DNA from: Hondaea fermentalgiana
Taxonomy: Eukaryota > Sar > Bigyra > Thraustochytrida > Thraustochytriidae
Assembly: GCA_014084085.1 (NCBI GenBank)
Contig: NPFB01000140.1
Coordinates: 1-54,556 of the forward strand
Direction of reading: 5' to 3'
DNA: 54,556 nucleotides
The notes below the pieces were generated by a model. That model was not told where the DNA came from. It did not search any database and saw only the letters and a program-made list of their open reading frames with translations. Both the position numbers and the translations under genes were made by a program. Shown here piece by piece: positions 1 to 9,916 of the stretch (positions within the stretch are counted from its first letter, which is position 1; each line of letters opens with the position of its first letter).

Positions 1-684
1 GTCATGGACCCGGACTGCCTCAAGTCTCTCAGCGACCGCCACATTCTCAACGGTATCGCCGAGGCCCTCAAGCATGCTCTCTGCCAGTGCACGGACTTCA
101 CGGCTACCATTGTCGACCCGCTCCGTGATGCCGGCGAGGACAAGAGCAAGGTTCTCCGTGACGGTGACTACCTGCTCAAGCTCATCATCGAGTGCATGGA
201 GAAGAAGGTGTCCACCCTCGGCCCTGCCTACAACGCTGAGCACGCCTACAACGAGATGGTCCCGCAGTACGGCCACGCCCCCGCACACGCCATCGAGCAT
301 CTCTCGTGGCACCACGGCAACGACCCTCTCCTCCACGGTGAGGCCGTCGCCATCGGCATGTGCGTCTCTGCCGAGGTCGCCTACATTCTCGGCATCTGCG
401 AAAAGTCTGTCGTCGACGAGCACTACGAGATCGTTGGCGCCACCGGCCTCCCCTGCTTCGTCCCGGACACCATGACCATTGACCAGGTCCTCGACACCCT
501 CAAGTACGACAAGCACTTTGTCGGCGGCAAGGCCACCATGGGTCTCGCCAAGAAGATCGGCTGGATGGCCGCCAACGAGGAGAACGACTCGTACGCCTTT
601 ATGATCGACAACGAGACTCTCCGCACCGCTTTTGAGCGCAACATCGAGCGTCGCGAGAACCAGAGCCAGCAAAAGTCGGCATGA
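1..684 (+). CDS. Sugar-phosphate cyclase of the 3-dehydroquinate synthase superfamily, 5'-truncated by window edge
   Basis: The reading frame is open from the first base (codon 1 is gtc) to TGA at 682-684, leaving 227 C-terminal codons. The ATG at 4 is probably internal, because DHQS-family enzymes are about 350-400 residues and their NAD-binding half is missing here. Visible family marks are a GIAEALKHAL helix, the metal-site segment GHAPAHAIEHL and, about 20 residues on, HGEAVAIGM, which carry the zinc-binding histidines of DHQS-like enzymes. Known members close a phosphorylated sugar into a carbocycle using NAD and a divalent metal: 3-dehydroquinate, 2-deoxy-scyllo-inosose, valiolone or desmethyl-4-deoxygadusol synthases. 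HGEAVAIGM resembles the DHQS/2-deoxy-scyllo-inosose branches more than the HGHAV form I associate with valiolone/gadusol synthases. No other shikimate-pathway domain follows before the stop, so this is not an internal piece of an AroM-type pentafunctional protein. The exact substrate is undecided. Confidence 0.85.
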   Translation, partial: VMDPDCLKSLSDRHILNGIAEALKHALCQCTDFTATIVDPLRDAGEDKSKVLRDGDYLLKLIIECMEKKVSTLGPAYNAEHAYNEMVPQYGHAPAHAIEHLSWHHGNDPLLHGEAVAIGMCVSAEVAYILGICEKSVVDEHYEIVGATGLPCFVPDTMTIDQVLDTLKYDKHFVGGKATMGLAKKIGWMAANEENDSYAFMIDNETLRTAFERNIERRENQSQQKSA

Positions 685-955
685 TCCATTGTGCCCTCGC
701 CGCACTCTGACTTGCTTGAATCATCACACAATTTTTCTCCGTAAACTAGGCCTAAAACACAAAACATAGAATCCTTTTCGTATCAGTCTACGTATACCTA
801 CCACACCTTCTATACCACAGACCATCAGATTCATTTTTCATTGCCTTATCATCTTTTGATGCAAAATTACTTGCCACCGTGGAAAAGTCACGCCAACTTG
901 CAGTCGTTGACAATCAATTTGTGAAGCGCAACAAAAGAAAAAAAAAGGATATATT

Positions 956-1154
956 TCAGATCTCGTCACCGTCAGACTCGTACAAACTGCCGTATTCAGA
1001 CTCTTCCAAGTTGTCTGTGCGTGCGATACGAACAGATGTGTCAGACTCCTCCTGGGCCCCACGAGGCGTGCCGCTGCGCAGATTGTCTTCGCGAAATATA
1101 CTTCTGAACGAATCAAAGGTTAGCGAAGGCGCTTCCAGACCACCACTAGTAGCT

Positions 1155-1192
<38 letters not shown>

Positions 1193-4144
1193 GGTGGATG
1201 ACACACGCTGCGACGAAGTTGCACGCGCCGACCGACGCCCAATCTCCGAATTCGCTTCATCGATCGCATTCTGTGCGGCAAGACGCGTAGGAAAACTGCC
1301 CAGGTACGTATGACGTCCGTCTGCAACGTGATGCGCATCAAAGGCTCCATCAATGCGAGCTTCCACCCCTGAAGATGCGCGAGGGTCCCAAGGATCCCGA
1401 GAGATGAAAACGTCGCCCATATTGTCCACCTCACGAGCCTGCAGCTCCTGCAACGCGTTCTCGACCCCAATTGCCAGCTCGCGAATTTCACGCTCCGTCT
1501 GCGCGAGGTCATCGAGCTGTTCCCTAAAGCGTCGGCTTGAAGACTCCAGCTGCAGGCTGTGCACCATGACCATTGACTGGATCAACTCTCCGGACTGCAT
1601 GTCACGCTGCCAGCGATCCGTTTGTGCAATCTCGAGACCCCGCGTGGCGTCCAGTACGGGAAGCTCTGAGGCATCCAATTCGTCGTCGAGGCGGTCCTCG
1701 CGTAAGGCAATCTCTCGATCCTTGAAAAGGACGGCCGCGTCGTCGATTCGAGAGAGTGTCGTTGAGTAGAGAGACATGAGTTCCACGGCAACCTCGCCTG
1801 CACGGCGTCGATTGGGAATGGCCTCGGCCACGATGCGCTGCACCTCTGGGAAGGACAGCAGGTTTCGCGCGCGGGCTTCGGGCACGGATTTTAACTGATT
1901 CAGAATCTTACCCTGTTTGGAAACAAGGTACAATTCGCTCAGCTCCATTTTGATGTAGCGCTGCAGCCAACCCTCTCTCCGAAATCGCTGACTCCGTTGC
2001 AATGCCGCATGCTGCTCTCTTCGGAGATCTTCTTCCTCCTGCACTTGCTCGGCCACCTTTTGATAGCCAAAAATGAGAATCGCCTGAAACATGTTCGTAA
2101 TGAGAATGATCACCACCGTGGCAAAGACAAAGGCGAAAAAGAGCCCCTGCACGAACGGAATCGAATACTCCGTGTCAAGGATCTGAAACACTGGCAGACT
2201 CAGAGGAACCGAGGTCGCCCCATATCGCAGCGCGACAAAACTCAAGGTGCTTTGGCTCGGCGTAGCGACATAATCAGCTTCTGCAAAGGCCGCAAATCCC
2301 TCTCCAAAGACCTGCAGAGTGAAGAGGAGAACACTTGTCAAAGACTCCGCAAAGCTCGAGAAACGCAACGAATAGTACCCATATGCAAACTTGCAGAAAA
2401 GCGTTAGGCCAAGAACCGATACGACTGTAAACACAAGCCAGCCGGCGAGCCACGTCCCGCTCTCCACCATGCTTGTCAGAGCAATGCTGAAGCGTTTGTC
2501 CATGTCCATAAATTTGAAGAATTTGAGAAAACAAATGATCAACGACCACGCAGAAATCATCTGAGACTGCAGGAGCACGCGCGAGTATGCATCGAAATCA
2601 GAGACAAAGACGTCTCGGCCATCGGACATGAGCGAAATCAAGGTCGATTCGTCTGTTACCAAAGCGGCCTCTTGATTGGTTCGAAGGTTCATTCGGATCG
2701 CCACCGAGACAATTACAAGCGACAGGTTCAAGGTGTCGTACATGGCCCAGCCGAAGAACAGCTGAATCAACGAACCCTTGCGCACGAGCGGAACGAGATG
2801 GAAAAACAAGAGGTAAGCGAGCAACAGCGAGGAGAAAAGCATGAGCACAAGCTCCAGGACCTCGGTCGTCGATTCCGTTTCTGCGTTCGTCACCAGCTTG
2901 AAAGGGCGCGTCTCTGCCGTCGTCGCCGTCACACCGTATGGATTGAGCTCAATCAAAAATGTCTGGTAGACGTATGTGTCTAGGTTCAAGCTGTAGGCAG
3001 CAAATGAGACAAAAAGAGCCACAGTCGAGTCGTCGAGCCACCGGTCGGCTCTGAGCTCCTCGAAATGAGCGCTTGCAGCCGAGCGATTTCCACCTTGAAT
3101 GTCAATGACGAAACCTGAGGCCGGGTACACGTAAAAGATTCCCGCAAATCTCAAATTACTCGTGATTTTCTTCGCATCCAGTATCAGGTTTCGGCCTTCA
3201 GAAACTACAGTGCTCCTCGCGAGTGTACTTTCCTCTTGAAATTCGTACGCTCGCCCTGATATTGGACCCTGAAAGGGGTCCTTGTTCAGATTGACCTCGT
3301 CGTATGGCAGGTTGCACTTCTGTTCGCTTTGCTCACTCTTTGAATTCGTGCATGGTTCTTGCTTGACACGGAGCTGCCGCAAACGGATGGCGCCAACAGG
3401 TACAAAGGCCTCATCTGGCATGATGAGCGGAACTTGTCGTTGTACTGCCGTCGAAGACGATGATGCTTGCACAGATACAGATGGCCCCCTCTCCGTCCCA
3501 GACGCTTCGCCCGTAAAGAGCTGCGATTCTTGCAAGACAAATTTAAGCCAGCTGTACGTCTCCTCGAGATTGGAAATATGCGCAAAGGTCATGGACCTAT
3601 TCCCATCGACGCATGGGATGGTGCTTGCGGTCGCCGATGATGCGTTAAGGACCACTCCATCCATGCTTGAGAAGGGAAGCACGCAGTGCTGATCAACGCT
3701 GCTGTTGGACGAATACATGAAAGATACAGTCTCCGCGGTGAATGGTCTCGTAGCTAGCGTTTGAGAAAAAAGCAATCGGAATTGATACGCGTCAGGAAGA
3801 GAAACATAGTCCAAAAGATAGATGCAATAGTACAGGACCAAGACCGAGTACACGATCATCTCAAGGAGAAGAAGGCATCGCTTCCGTTTGCGCTCAAGCA
3901 TTCGAACCGCCAGCTTTTGGTCCAAGAATTTGTTCCTAAACTCGTCTGGGGTGCGTGCGTCTTGAAAGCGTCTTCTGTACATCTCGCGCTCCGCGCGACT
4001 TTCCGTGTAGGCGCTACTGCGCAGCGCTGGCGGGCGCACATCTTTCGGCAACACGTTAGCCCCTCGGGTTGCAGTTTTTGTTTTCCCTGGTGCCGGGCGC
4101 CTCGACTTCTCCTTCTTGGCTGCATAACCCTCGGCTCTTTCCAT
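956..4144 (-). CDS. Polycystin-2-type (PKD2/TRPP) cation channel
   Basis: The 1062-residue frame is uninterrupted and starts at the ATG whose first base is 4144. A basic N-terminus is followed by TM1 (about residues 90-115, LLLLEMIVYSVLVLYY). A roughly 300-residue extracellular loop fits the polycystin (TOP) domain, then five more hydrophobic segments lie between about 428 and 695. The last, FVQGLFFAFVFATVVIILIT, is the S6-like helix. The pore stretch LLFTLQVFGEGFAAF lies where PKD2 has its LGD filter. This order (TM1, large loop, TM2-6) is the polycystin plan. Known relatives are Ca2+-permeable channels of cilia and endomembranes; a flagellar role here is inference. The cytosolic tail holds helical, coiled-coil-like sequence (about 850-950) and a 14-Ala run (about 985-998) from a GCT trinucleotide array. 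The gene is tail-to-tail with the cyclase, 271 bp apart. Confidence 0.9.
1155..1188 (-). repeat. (GCA/TGC)11 microsatellite encoding poly-alanine
   Basis: An uninterrupted trinucleotide array lies inside the polycystin-like gene. On the coding strand it reads as GCT codons and gives the polyalanine run near the C-terminus. It is likely length-polymorphic. Confidence 0.9.
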
Positions 4145-4335
4145 CGCGTCTCCTGCTTGCCGCGTGGCGGCCGCTCGCCCCGGGTGGCGGCCTCGCTCAC
4201 GGTCGGCCGTGGTCTCTCTTCACTTGGGTTTGTCCTGCCATTCGAGTTCTTTGCAAGCAGAGCCAAAGCAGAGCGAAAGCAGAGACGAAGGAGAAAGCAA
4301 GCACGGTTCATGGCGGGGGACTTGCGCGACCAGCA

Positions 4336-4368
<33 letters not shown>

Positions 4369-4987
4369 ACGTGACACAACCATGAAATTGCCCGCGCGGC
4401 CGGCGCGAAAAGGATGGCGATCGAGGCGACGAGCCAGGTATAACACGAGATCAGAAGTCGATCCTTTGAGTGCGCGGGTCATCGGATTTCCGTTCTGCAA
4501 GATGAGATCAAGCGAGCGAGCGAAACGACGCCATTCAAGAAAGGACTTGCGTTACGTGTGTGGGTCAAGCGAGCTCCACATGAACCCTTTGCACAAAGCT
4601 TTTTGAGCCAAAATCTCGTGCTTTTGCGCTTGTATTCGCTGTAATCTGCGGGTCATGGTGGTTCGTAAGCAATGAGCTGAGCGCGGTTGTAAGGCGAAGC
4701 TTTTCGTGAGGTCGCGGCTTTCTGGCGCACTTTGTATCTGATTATCTCTACAGATCGTCGTGATCTGCACGACCGGAGTGGCAGAAAAGTTGATAGGCTC
4801 GCGCCTATTTTGCACGTCATGGTATTCCAAAAAATTGTGACTCGGGGCCGGCCGCATTGCGTTGATTTCATACTCGATGACTGTATTATATAGAAAAAGA
4901 ACAAATGATCACGTGAGCTACTACTTGGACTGCATAAGAGAGGTTTCATTAGTATTGCAACTGCAAACCAAGCAGCAATTACTCGGC
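4145..4987. other. Intergenic: polycystin upstream region and MINDY-like gene 3' flank
   Basis: No supported gene lies here. The part next to 4144 should hold the polycystin promoter and 5' UTR and contains an (AGCC)8 array. The half near 4988 is less GC-rich and should hold the 3' UTR of the deubiquitinase gene. The short frames in it have no recognisable domain. Confidence 0.6.
4336..4368. repeat. (AGCC)8 tetranucleotide array
   Basis: Eight perfect AGCC units lie about 190 bp upstream of the polycystin-like start codon, probably in the promoter or 5' UTR. Confidence 0.9.
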
Positions 4988-6667
4988 TTACAAAAGAGGG
5001 TCAGAGCCGTTCCAGTCGACGGTGGCCCCCGGCCAGCGCGTTCGAATACAGTCGTCAATAGGAGATACAAGGCGAGACGAATCGGTGCTGTGCTCGACGG
5101 GGACTTCTGGAGCCGGGTTGACCGTGAGACGGTACTCCTCGTCTTGGTTTCCAAGCTGGTCAAAGTAAAAGAGATCAAATGGCTCCGCGCTCTGGAGACA
5201 GTCCGGAGTATCCGCAAAGAGCACGGAATAGTGAGACTCGCTGCAAATCACCCAAATGGGGAAAAGCGGATTCTTGAGTCGCGATCCTACCCGCATGTAG
5301 CCGTAGTGCTCAAAGAGAGTCAGAAATCCGATCTCGCAGGTGCGGTCAACGCCACGAAGAACAACCTTTTCCTGTTCATCCCCAAGGTTTCGTGTCCCGT
5401 TGAACACGTTTGAGCTTGCGCGGCCAAAGAGAAGCAGATTGACGAGTTCCTGCCCGGCATAGTTGTGCCTCCCAATGAGAGCGTTCTCGCCATGCTGCAT
5501 GCCTGCATCCATGTCAACAGAGACGTCGCCACGGGTCATCATTACCGAGAAGAGTAGCAGGAGCACACCCGGGCCTTCACGGAGCATAAAGACGTCAAGG
5601 TGTTCTGCAATGAGATCTCGAACCTGCGCGCGTGCCTTCACCTGGTGGACGCTCATCTCGCCAAGCGCGCTACGCTCTTGGGAAAGGTCGTAGGTGCACA
5701 CACGGGCGCTGCGGTCGGCGGCCTGCCAGATGACGGTCGTGAGGGCTTCAGTCAAGGCGGCGCGCTGCTCCGAAGCTGTGGGTCGTTCCCAGTGTTCCGC
5801 GCAAGGCGTGTGAATTCCGTACATGAGTTCGAGCAAAACGAAGGCCTGCACAACGGCCAGCACGCCGCAGGGGCCGCCCTTGAGCTGCACGAGCCCGTAG
5901 CGAGGCTGCGGGCTTTCGCCAAAGAAGAATCCCTGCTTGCGCCAAGATGGACCGAGGCCGGCGGACCTTTTCGGTTGGCCCAGCAGAACATCGAGCATGT
6001 CGCGGACCTCGTCGGTACGAATAGGACGGACGATGACGCTGCGCCTGCTGCTCACGGACCCGTTGCTGTCAATCTCGTCGTCCTCGTCGATGGTTCCGTC
6101 AAAGCTGTCCCGTGAGACCTTGCTCTCGTCGACCATGATATTTTTGGGCTTGCAAGCGCCGAGCGAGCGCGCACTGCCAGAGATAAGCTTTTGCTTGTTG
6201 ATCGTGTCGCTCGCACGAGAGCCGAGGGACCGGAGAGACCCTGCGGAGATGAGATTTTCGTCTTGGGTGATTACATTTTTCCTGCTCGATTTGGCGCGCA
6301 AGACGCGACGCTCCGCCCTAGTGCTGGTCGAATTCTTTTCCGAGGCGCCGCTGCTGGTATTGCTGGCCGTCTCGGATGCGTCGGTGGGTGTCGAGCGCGC
6401 GCTTGTGCTTGCGCTGGAGCTGCCGCTCGTGCTTGCACTGGCACTGGCCCGGGTCTCTCCCCCGTCCCGCTGCTGGGACTGACTCGACTTGAGCTCCTTG
6501 TACTTGGTGTAGCAGTCGCGTTTGCCCCTGCCGATTTCGTTGGCGATGAGTTTCCACCGCTCGTTTTTGTCGTGGTACTCGTGGCGCGAAAACCGTTGTG
6601 CCGCGGCGCGAAGCTCGCGCAGGGCCTCCGAGGACCATGTGCGCGCGGCGACCCTTTCTTCCGACAT
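4988..6667 (-). CDS. SANT/Myb-like domain fused to a MINDY-3/4-type deubiquitinase
   Basis: From the ATG at 6667 the product has 559 residues. The frame stays open to 7552, but the extra 295 codons are simple-sequence low complexity in a repeat-rich upstream region, so I start at MSEERVAART. Residues about 10-60 look like a SANT/Myb helix set (Trp at 11, RWKLIANEIGRGKRDCYTKY), close to the DNAJC2-type SANT pattern. A Ser/Thr/Ala-rich linker follows (about 61-215). Residues about 218-559 match the MINDY-3/4 (FAM188, DUF4205) catalytic domain: QLKGGPCGVLA with the candidate nucleophile Cys267 and Gln261, SESHYSVLF with the catalytic His479, and the family's C-terminal TRWPGATVDWNGSDPLL. Known MINDY enzymes cut Lys48-linked ubiquitin chains. 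A chromatin-associated deubiquitinase is inferred from the fusion only. All catalytic marks are intact. Confidence 0.92.
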   Translation of the reverse strand: MSEERVAARTWSSEALRELRAAAQRFSRHEYHDKNERWKLIANEIGRGKRDCYTKYKELKSSQSQQRDGGETRASASASTSGSSSASTSARSTPTDASETASNTSSGASEKNSTSTRAERRVLRAKSSRKNVITQDENLISAGSLRSLGSRASDTINKQKLISGSARSLGACKPKNIMVDESKVSRDSFDGTIDEDDEIDSNGSVSSRRSVIVRPIRTDEVRDMLDVLLGQPKRSAGLGPSWRKQGFFFGESPQPRYGLVQLKGGPCGVLAVVQAFVLLELMYGIHTPCAEHWERPTASEQRAALTEALTTVIWQAADRSARVCTYDLSQERSALGEMSVHQVKARAQVRDLIAEHLDVFMLREGPGVLLLLFSVMMTRGDVSVDMDAGMQHGENALIGRHNYAGQELVNLLLFGRASSNVFNGTRNLGDEQEKVVLRGVDRTCEIGFLTLFEHYGYMRVGSRLKNPLFPIWVICSESHYSVLFADTPDCLQSAEPFDLFYFDQLGNQDEEYRLTVNPAPEVPVEHSTDSSRLVSPIDDCIRTRWPGATVDWNGSDPLL

Positions 6668-6750
6668 GGCGCTCTCGGGCCTTGCTATTCCCTTGCAATT
6701 CGAGTTTGTCGGACTCGATTCTCCGGCGCGGCACCTGCACGCCGAGGGCC

Positions 6751-6758
6751 TATTTATC
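6751..6758 (-). promoter_or_regulatory. TATA-like element upstream of the MINDY-like gene
   Basis: On the minus strand the sequence reads GATAAATA, about 90 bp upstream of the chosen ATG at 6667, at the edge of a (CGCT)n array. It supports a start near 6667 rather than 7552. It is a weak motif match. Confidence 0.35.
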
Positions 6759-6782
6759 GCTCGCTCGCTCGCTCGCTCGCTC
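6758..6782. repeat. (CGCT)6 array
   Basis: Perfect tetranucleotide units lie just upstream of the MINDY-like gene. Confidence 0.9.
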
Positions 6783-6804
6783 TGCCTGGTTTGCCTCTCG
6801 GCCT

Positions 6805-6858
6805 CTTTGTGCACTTTGCTTTCTTTGTGCACTTTGCTTTCTTTGTGCACTTTGCTTT
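6805..6858. repeat. Three exact tandem copies of an 18-bp unit
   Basis: The unit CTTTGTGCACTTTGCTTT occurs at 6805-6822, 6823-6840 and 6841-6858 with no mismatch. It lies 140-190 bp upstream of the MINDY-like ATG. Each unit contains the palindromic GTGCAC. It could be a recent minisatellite or a cluster of binding sites. Confidence 0.95.
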
Positions 6859-7101
6859 CTTCGCCTCTTGGCCTGCTGCCTGGCGGATTGCACCCTCCCT
6901 CCCTCCCTCCCTCCGTCCTCCTCTTCCCGCGCGATCGAGGCTGGCGCGGCCTCCCGCGCGCCTCGCTTCCGCCGCCTTGCTGCTCTGCTGCCTGCTGCAG
7001 CGCGGCGCTCTCAGCCCGGCTGCTCTGCAGTCTGCGCCGCTCTGCTCGCCAGAGAGAGAGCGAGGGAGAAAGCGAGCGAGCTGGACGAGCTGAGCGCACT
7101 C

Positions 7102-7142
7102 CAAGCAAGCAAGCAAGCAAGCGAGCGAGCGAGCAAGCAAGC
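7102..7142. repeat. (CAAG)n/(CGAG)n array
   Basis: Tetranucleotide units alternate between CAAG and CGAG, showing single-base drift within an array that keeps its 4-bp period. Confidence 0.85.
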
Positions 7143-7681
7143 AGCCTGGGGCCCGGCTTGGGCCCTCGCCCCGGCTGCTCCGCCGCTTCGCCCCTCGCTC
7201 GGTCTCTCTCTCTCGCTCGCGCCCGGGGGCCGTGTGCGCCTGCCCGGCGGCCTGCCTGCCTGCCTGCCGCGCCGCAGCCGGGCTGCCTGCCGGCCGTGCT
7301 CGCGTGGCTCTCGCGCGCTCGCCGATCGATGCCGCTCTGATCAGCGGCGCCGCGCAGCGTCCGCGTCCGCACCGCGAGACCGAGCAGTCGCGGCGAAAGG
7401 AGGCAAGGACGCAAGGAGGCGAGCAAGGACGCAAGGACGCCGCAGCAGGGCGCGATCGGTGTCGATGGATCGGCGGCGAATGCGCGGCACGCGCTCCCTC
7501 CTGCCTCCCTCCCTCCCTTCCTCCCGCTCGCCCGCCGCCGCAGCAGCGGCACAGAGAGCAGAGCAGAGGAGAGGAGATCGACCCTCCATTTGTCCGGTCA
7601 CCGGTCACATGACACTTCCTGCTTACTTGCTCGCGTATTCTGCGTCAGCCTGCTTGCCGCGCCAGCCTCGATCCGCCGCTC

Positions 7682-7703
7682 CAGCAGCAGCAGCAGCAGC
7701 AGC
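7682..7703. repeat. (CAG)7 array
   Basis: A perfect trinucleotide run in noncoding sequence. Confidence 0.85.
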
Positions 7704-7932
7704 TGGCGCGCGACGAGGAAAAGGATCTCCAGGCACGCGGGCGCAGGCAGGCAGACAGAGACAGACCCGCGTGCAGACGCGGAGGAAGCGAGCGGAGCAG
7801 CGCCGCGCGGGGCTGTGCTGCGAGGGCGGGAGAGAGAGAGGGAGGAGGCAAGCCTGGCTGCGCGGCTCGGCTGGCTGCGCGAGCTTTCTTCGCTTCCTGC
7901 CCCCGCCAGTTCTGCGTGGAGGAGGCAAGGGG

Positions 7933-7957
7933 ACAGAGAGAGAGAGAGAGAGAGAGA
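7933..7957. repeat. (GA)n dinucleotide array
   Basis: About twelve GA units in intergenic DNA. Confidence 0.9.
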
Positions 7958-7990
7958 AAATGGCAATCGCGGCGACCCTCGCGAGCCACG

Positions 7991-8020
7991 CCAGGCCACG
8001 CCAGGCCACGCCAGGCCACG
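7991..8020. repeat. (CCAGGCCACG)3 tandem repeat
   Basis: Three perfect 10-bp units, preceded by a partial copy (gccacg). Confidence 0.9.
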
Positions 8021-9916
8021 CCGCAGCCGCAGCACGGCTCCGCCTCGCGCTGAGACCGACGCCGGCAGGCGCTGACCTGCGCGCTGGGAGACCGGGCGCG
8101 CGTGCGCGGTCGGGCCTCGCGCCGATACAGGCACGCGAGCGCAGCGCGTCGAAGCTCCGCAAGTCTCGCGTCAGCAGTCTCCTCGCTCGCAGTGTAACGC
8201 AGCCCCAGGTGGAAGTAGCAGAAAGCGCGAGAGAGAGGAGAGCCCGTAGGTGGGCGCTAGAGGCCGTCTACGCCGATACCCCGGCCGAGAGCGCGCTCCT
8301 GCCGCTCGATTGGGACGCGAGGGCTAATCGAGGGAGGGAGGGAGGGCTGATCGGCCAACAGCCAACGCGAGAGGGGCACCGGGATGGTATGCTCTCTGGC
8401 AACACCGGACGCGGAGAGACCTCCTGCGCAGGCTGCAGATGGCTGGCTGCCTGGCGGCGCGGAAGAAGAGCAGCAGCGCGGCAGATAAGAACGAAAGTTA
8501 CGCGTTGGTTGAGAGATGGCCACGATGACTGCCTCCTCGAGACGCACGCTCGAGCTTGGAGCGCGAGATCGAGACGGGGAGAGGGCAGAAGGAAACGGGA
8601 CGCGCGGGAATTGAGGCCGCCAAGACCGACCAGGACCCCGGATCGGACCTTGCTGTGACTTTACCACATGCGGGTGTGGAAGCACGGAACTCCATTTAAC
8701 CGCTGAGACGGGATCCGCTTTGACAACTTCACTGCAAAAACGCCAGCCTCATTCATGGCCAGCAAGACGCGTCTTCGTCGTCCGTGGGGCGCGAAACAGC
8801 CGGCAGATGGAAGACGAGGAGAGACGGAACTTTAGGACGACAACGACGGCGCCGCCGAAGCCGCCGCCGCCGCCGACGACGACAGACGCGAAGTACAATA
8901 CCCCGCAACGCGACATTAGCAGGTAGAGCGCCCTGGCCCGGCCGCGTCAACGGTTGGCAAGTTGGCCCGGTCGGCTGGCAGGAACGGGAGAGTCGGGCTA
9001 TCTTGCGGGCTGACTGGCTGGCTCACTGGCCGTGGCTGACTATTTGGACGTCTGGCTCACTTGAAGCCAGTCTTACCGGCCGTGCCGGCCACAAGAGACG
9101 TTTTCAAGATTGGCAGAACAAATCATGGTGCTTTTGTTATGAACCACGTCCAAATGTTTCCGTGCGCCTCTTACACGACTGCATCACGGACAAGGCACAT
9201 GATTGAGCCTTGAATGCTCGACTTGATGGGCAAGATCTCCCGCTCATAGAACCATCCACCGAAGGCCCGTGCACGCAGTCAAACGAATAAATACGATGAG
9301 CACAAGGGGGCAAAGATCCGCACGACCAGCGGGCCCGTGCACACAGCCGAATGAATGACTGATCACTGATCGGTAAGCACGATCCTGGAACGAGAGTTTA
9401 TGATTTTCTTGCGTCACGAACCAACTGCGTTGAGAGTGGGACGGAATCGCGGCGAGTCATGGCGTCGAGATCCAGCCATTTTGTCTGAAGAGCATTTGAG
9501 CCATCTTGGCAAATGCTGGAAAGAGGTCGCCAATTCCAATCAAAAAACCAATTTCCAATCTTGGAATTATCGTCAAATGACTTGATTTTAAGCAGGCCTT
9601 TTGGTCAGAGCCGAAAAGGTGATTTGACTTAGTGCGAGATAGGGTTGAACATGAAGCATTCTGAGGGATAATATAACACAAATCGTCGCGCAACACGCGT
9701 GAGCGTCCATGAATTGTTCAGCTCGTTTGCGCCCAAGGACTGAAGCGGATCACGCCAAGTGAGCCGGTCTAGCTGTCACATATCTGCCCAGGTGGGTTCC
9801 GCCAAGGCGTCACAATACAGTTTCGCACTGTTAATCCAGGTGTGGCAAGAAAACTAGCCTGCTGCCCATCCAAGCGTCGCGTCACAAATTGATCATGCCC
9901 AAGCGCCACGTCCAGA

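Larger units (their letters stand above)
6668..9916. other. Repeat-rich intergenic region, no supported gene
   Basis: About 3.2 kb of GC-rich DNA lies between the MINDY-like start and the 3' end of the Tudor-like gene. Overlapping frames up to 686 codons run on both strands, but they translate to Arg/Ala/Ser/Pro low complexity with no domain and reflect a lack of stop codons. The region holds many short arrays (CGCT, CAAG, CTGC, CAG, GA, GGGA, CCG) and an exact 18-bp triplet. Beyond about 9050 the sequence is more AT-rich and repeat-poor, with nothing recognisable. An imperfect direct repeat (cccgtgcac...cag) occurs near 9267 and 9335. Confidence 0.65.

Noticed and set aside
956..4144. Mucolipin (TRPML) as an alternative identity for the polycystin-like channel
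   Set aside because: The long TM1-TM2 loop and the coiled-coil-like C-tail fit polycystin better; TRPML proteins are shorter (about 580 residues).
8331..8347. GGGA array considered as a telomere-like repeat or CRISPR-like unit
   Set aside because: The unit does not match telomere repeats, there are no spacers, and the setting is a eukaryotic intergenic region with many similar tetramers.
6598..8658. A 686-codon open frame on the + strand, with similar long frames on the - strand
   Set aside because: It is built from simple repeats and GC-rich sequence; translation is Arg/Ala/Ser/Pro low complexity without a domain, and it overlaps the well-supported MINDY-like start.
9261..9370. Imperfect direct repeat around cccgtgcac...cag as a possible transposon end pair
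   Set aside because: Copies are only about 26 bp, about 68 bp apart, with no transposase or target-site duplication.
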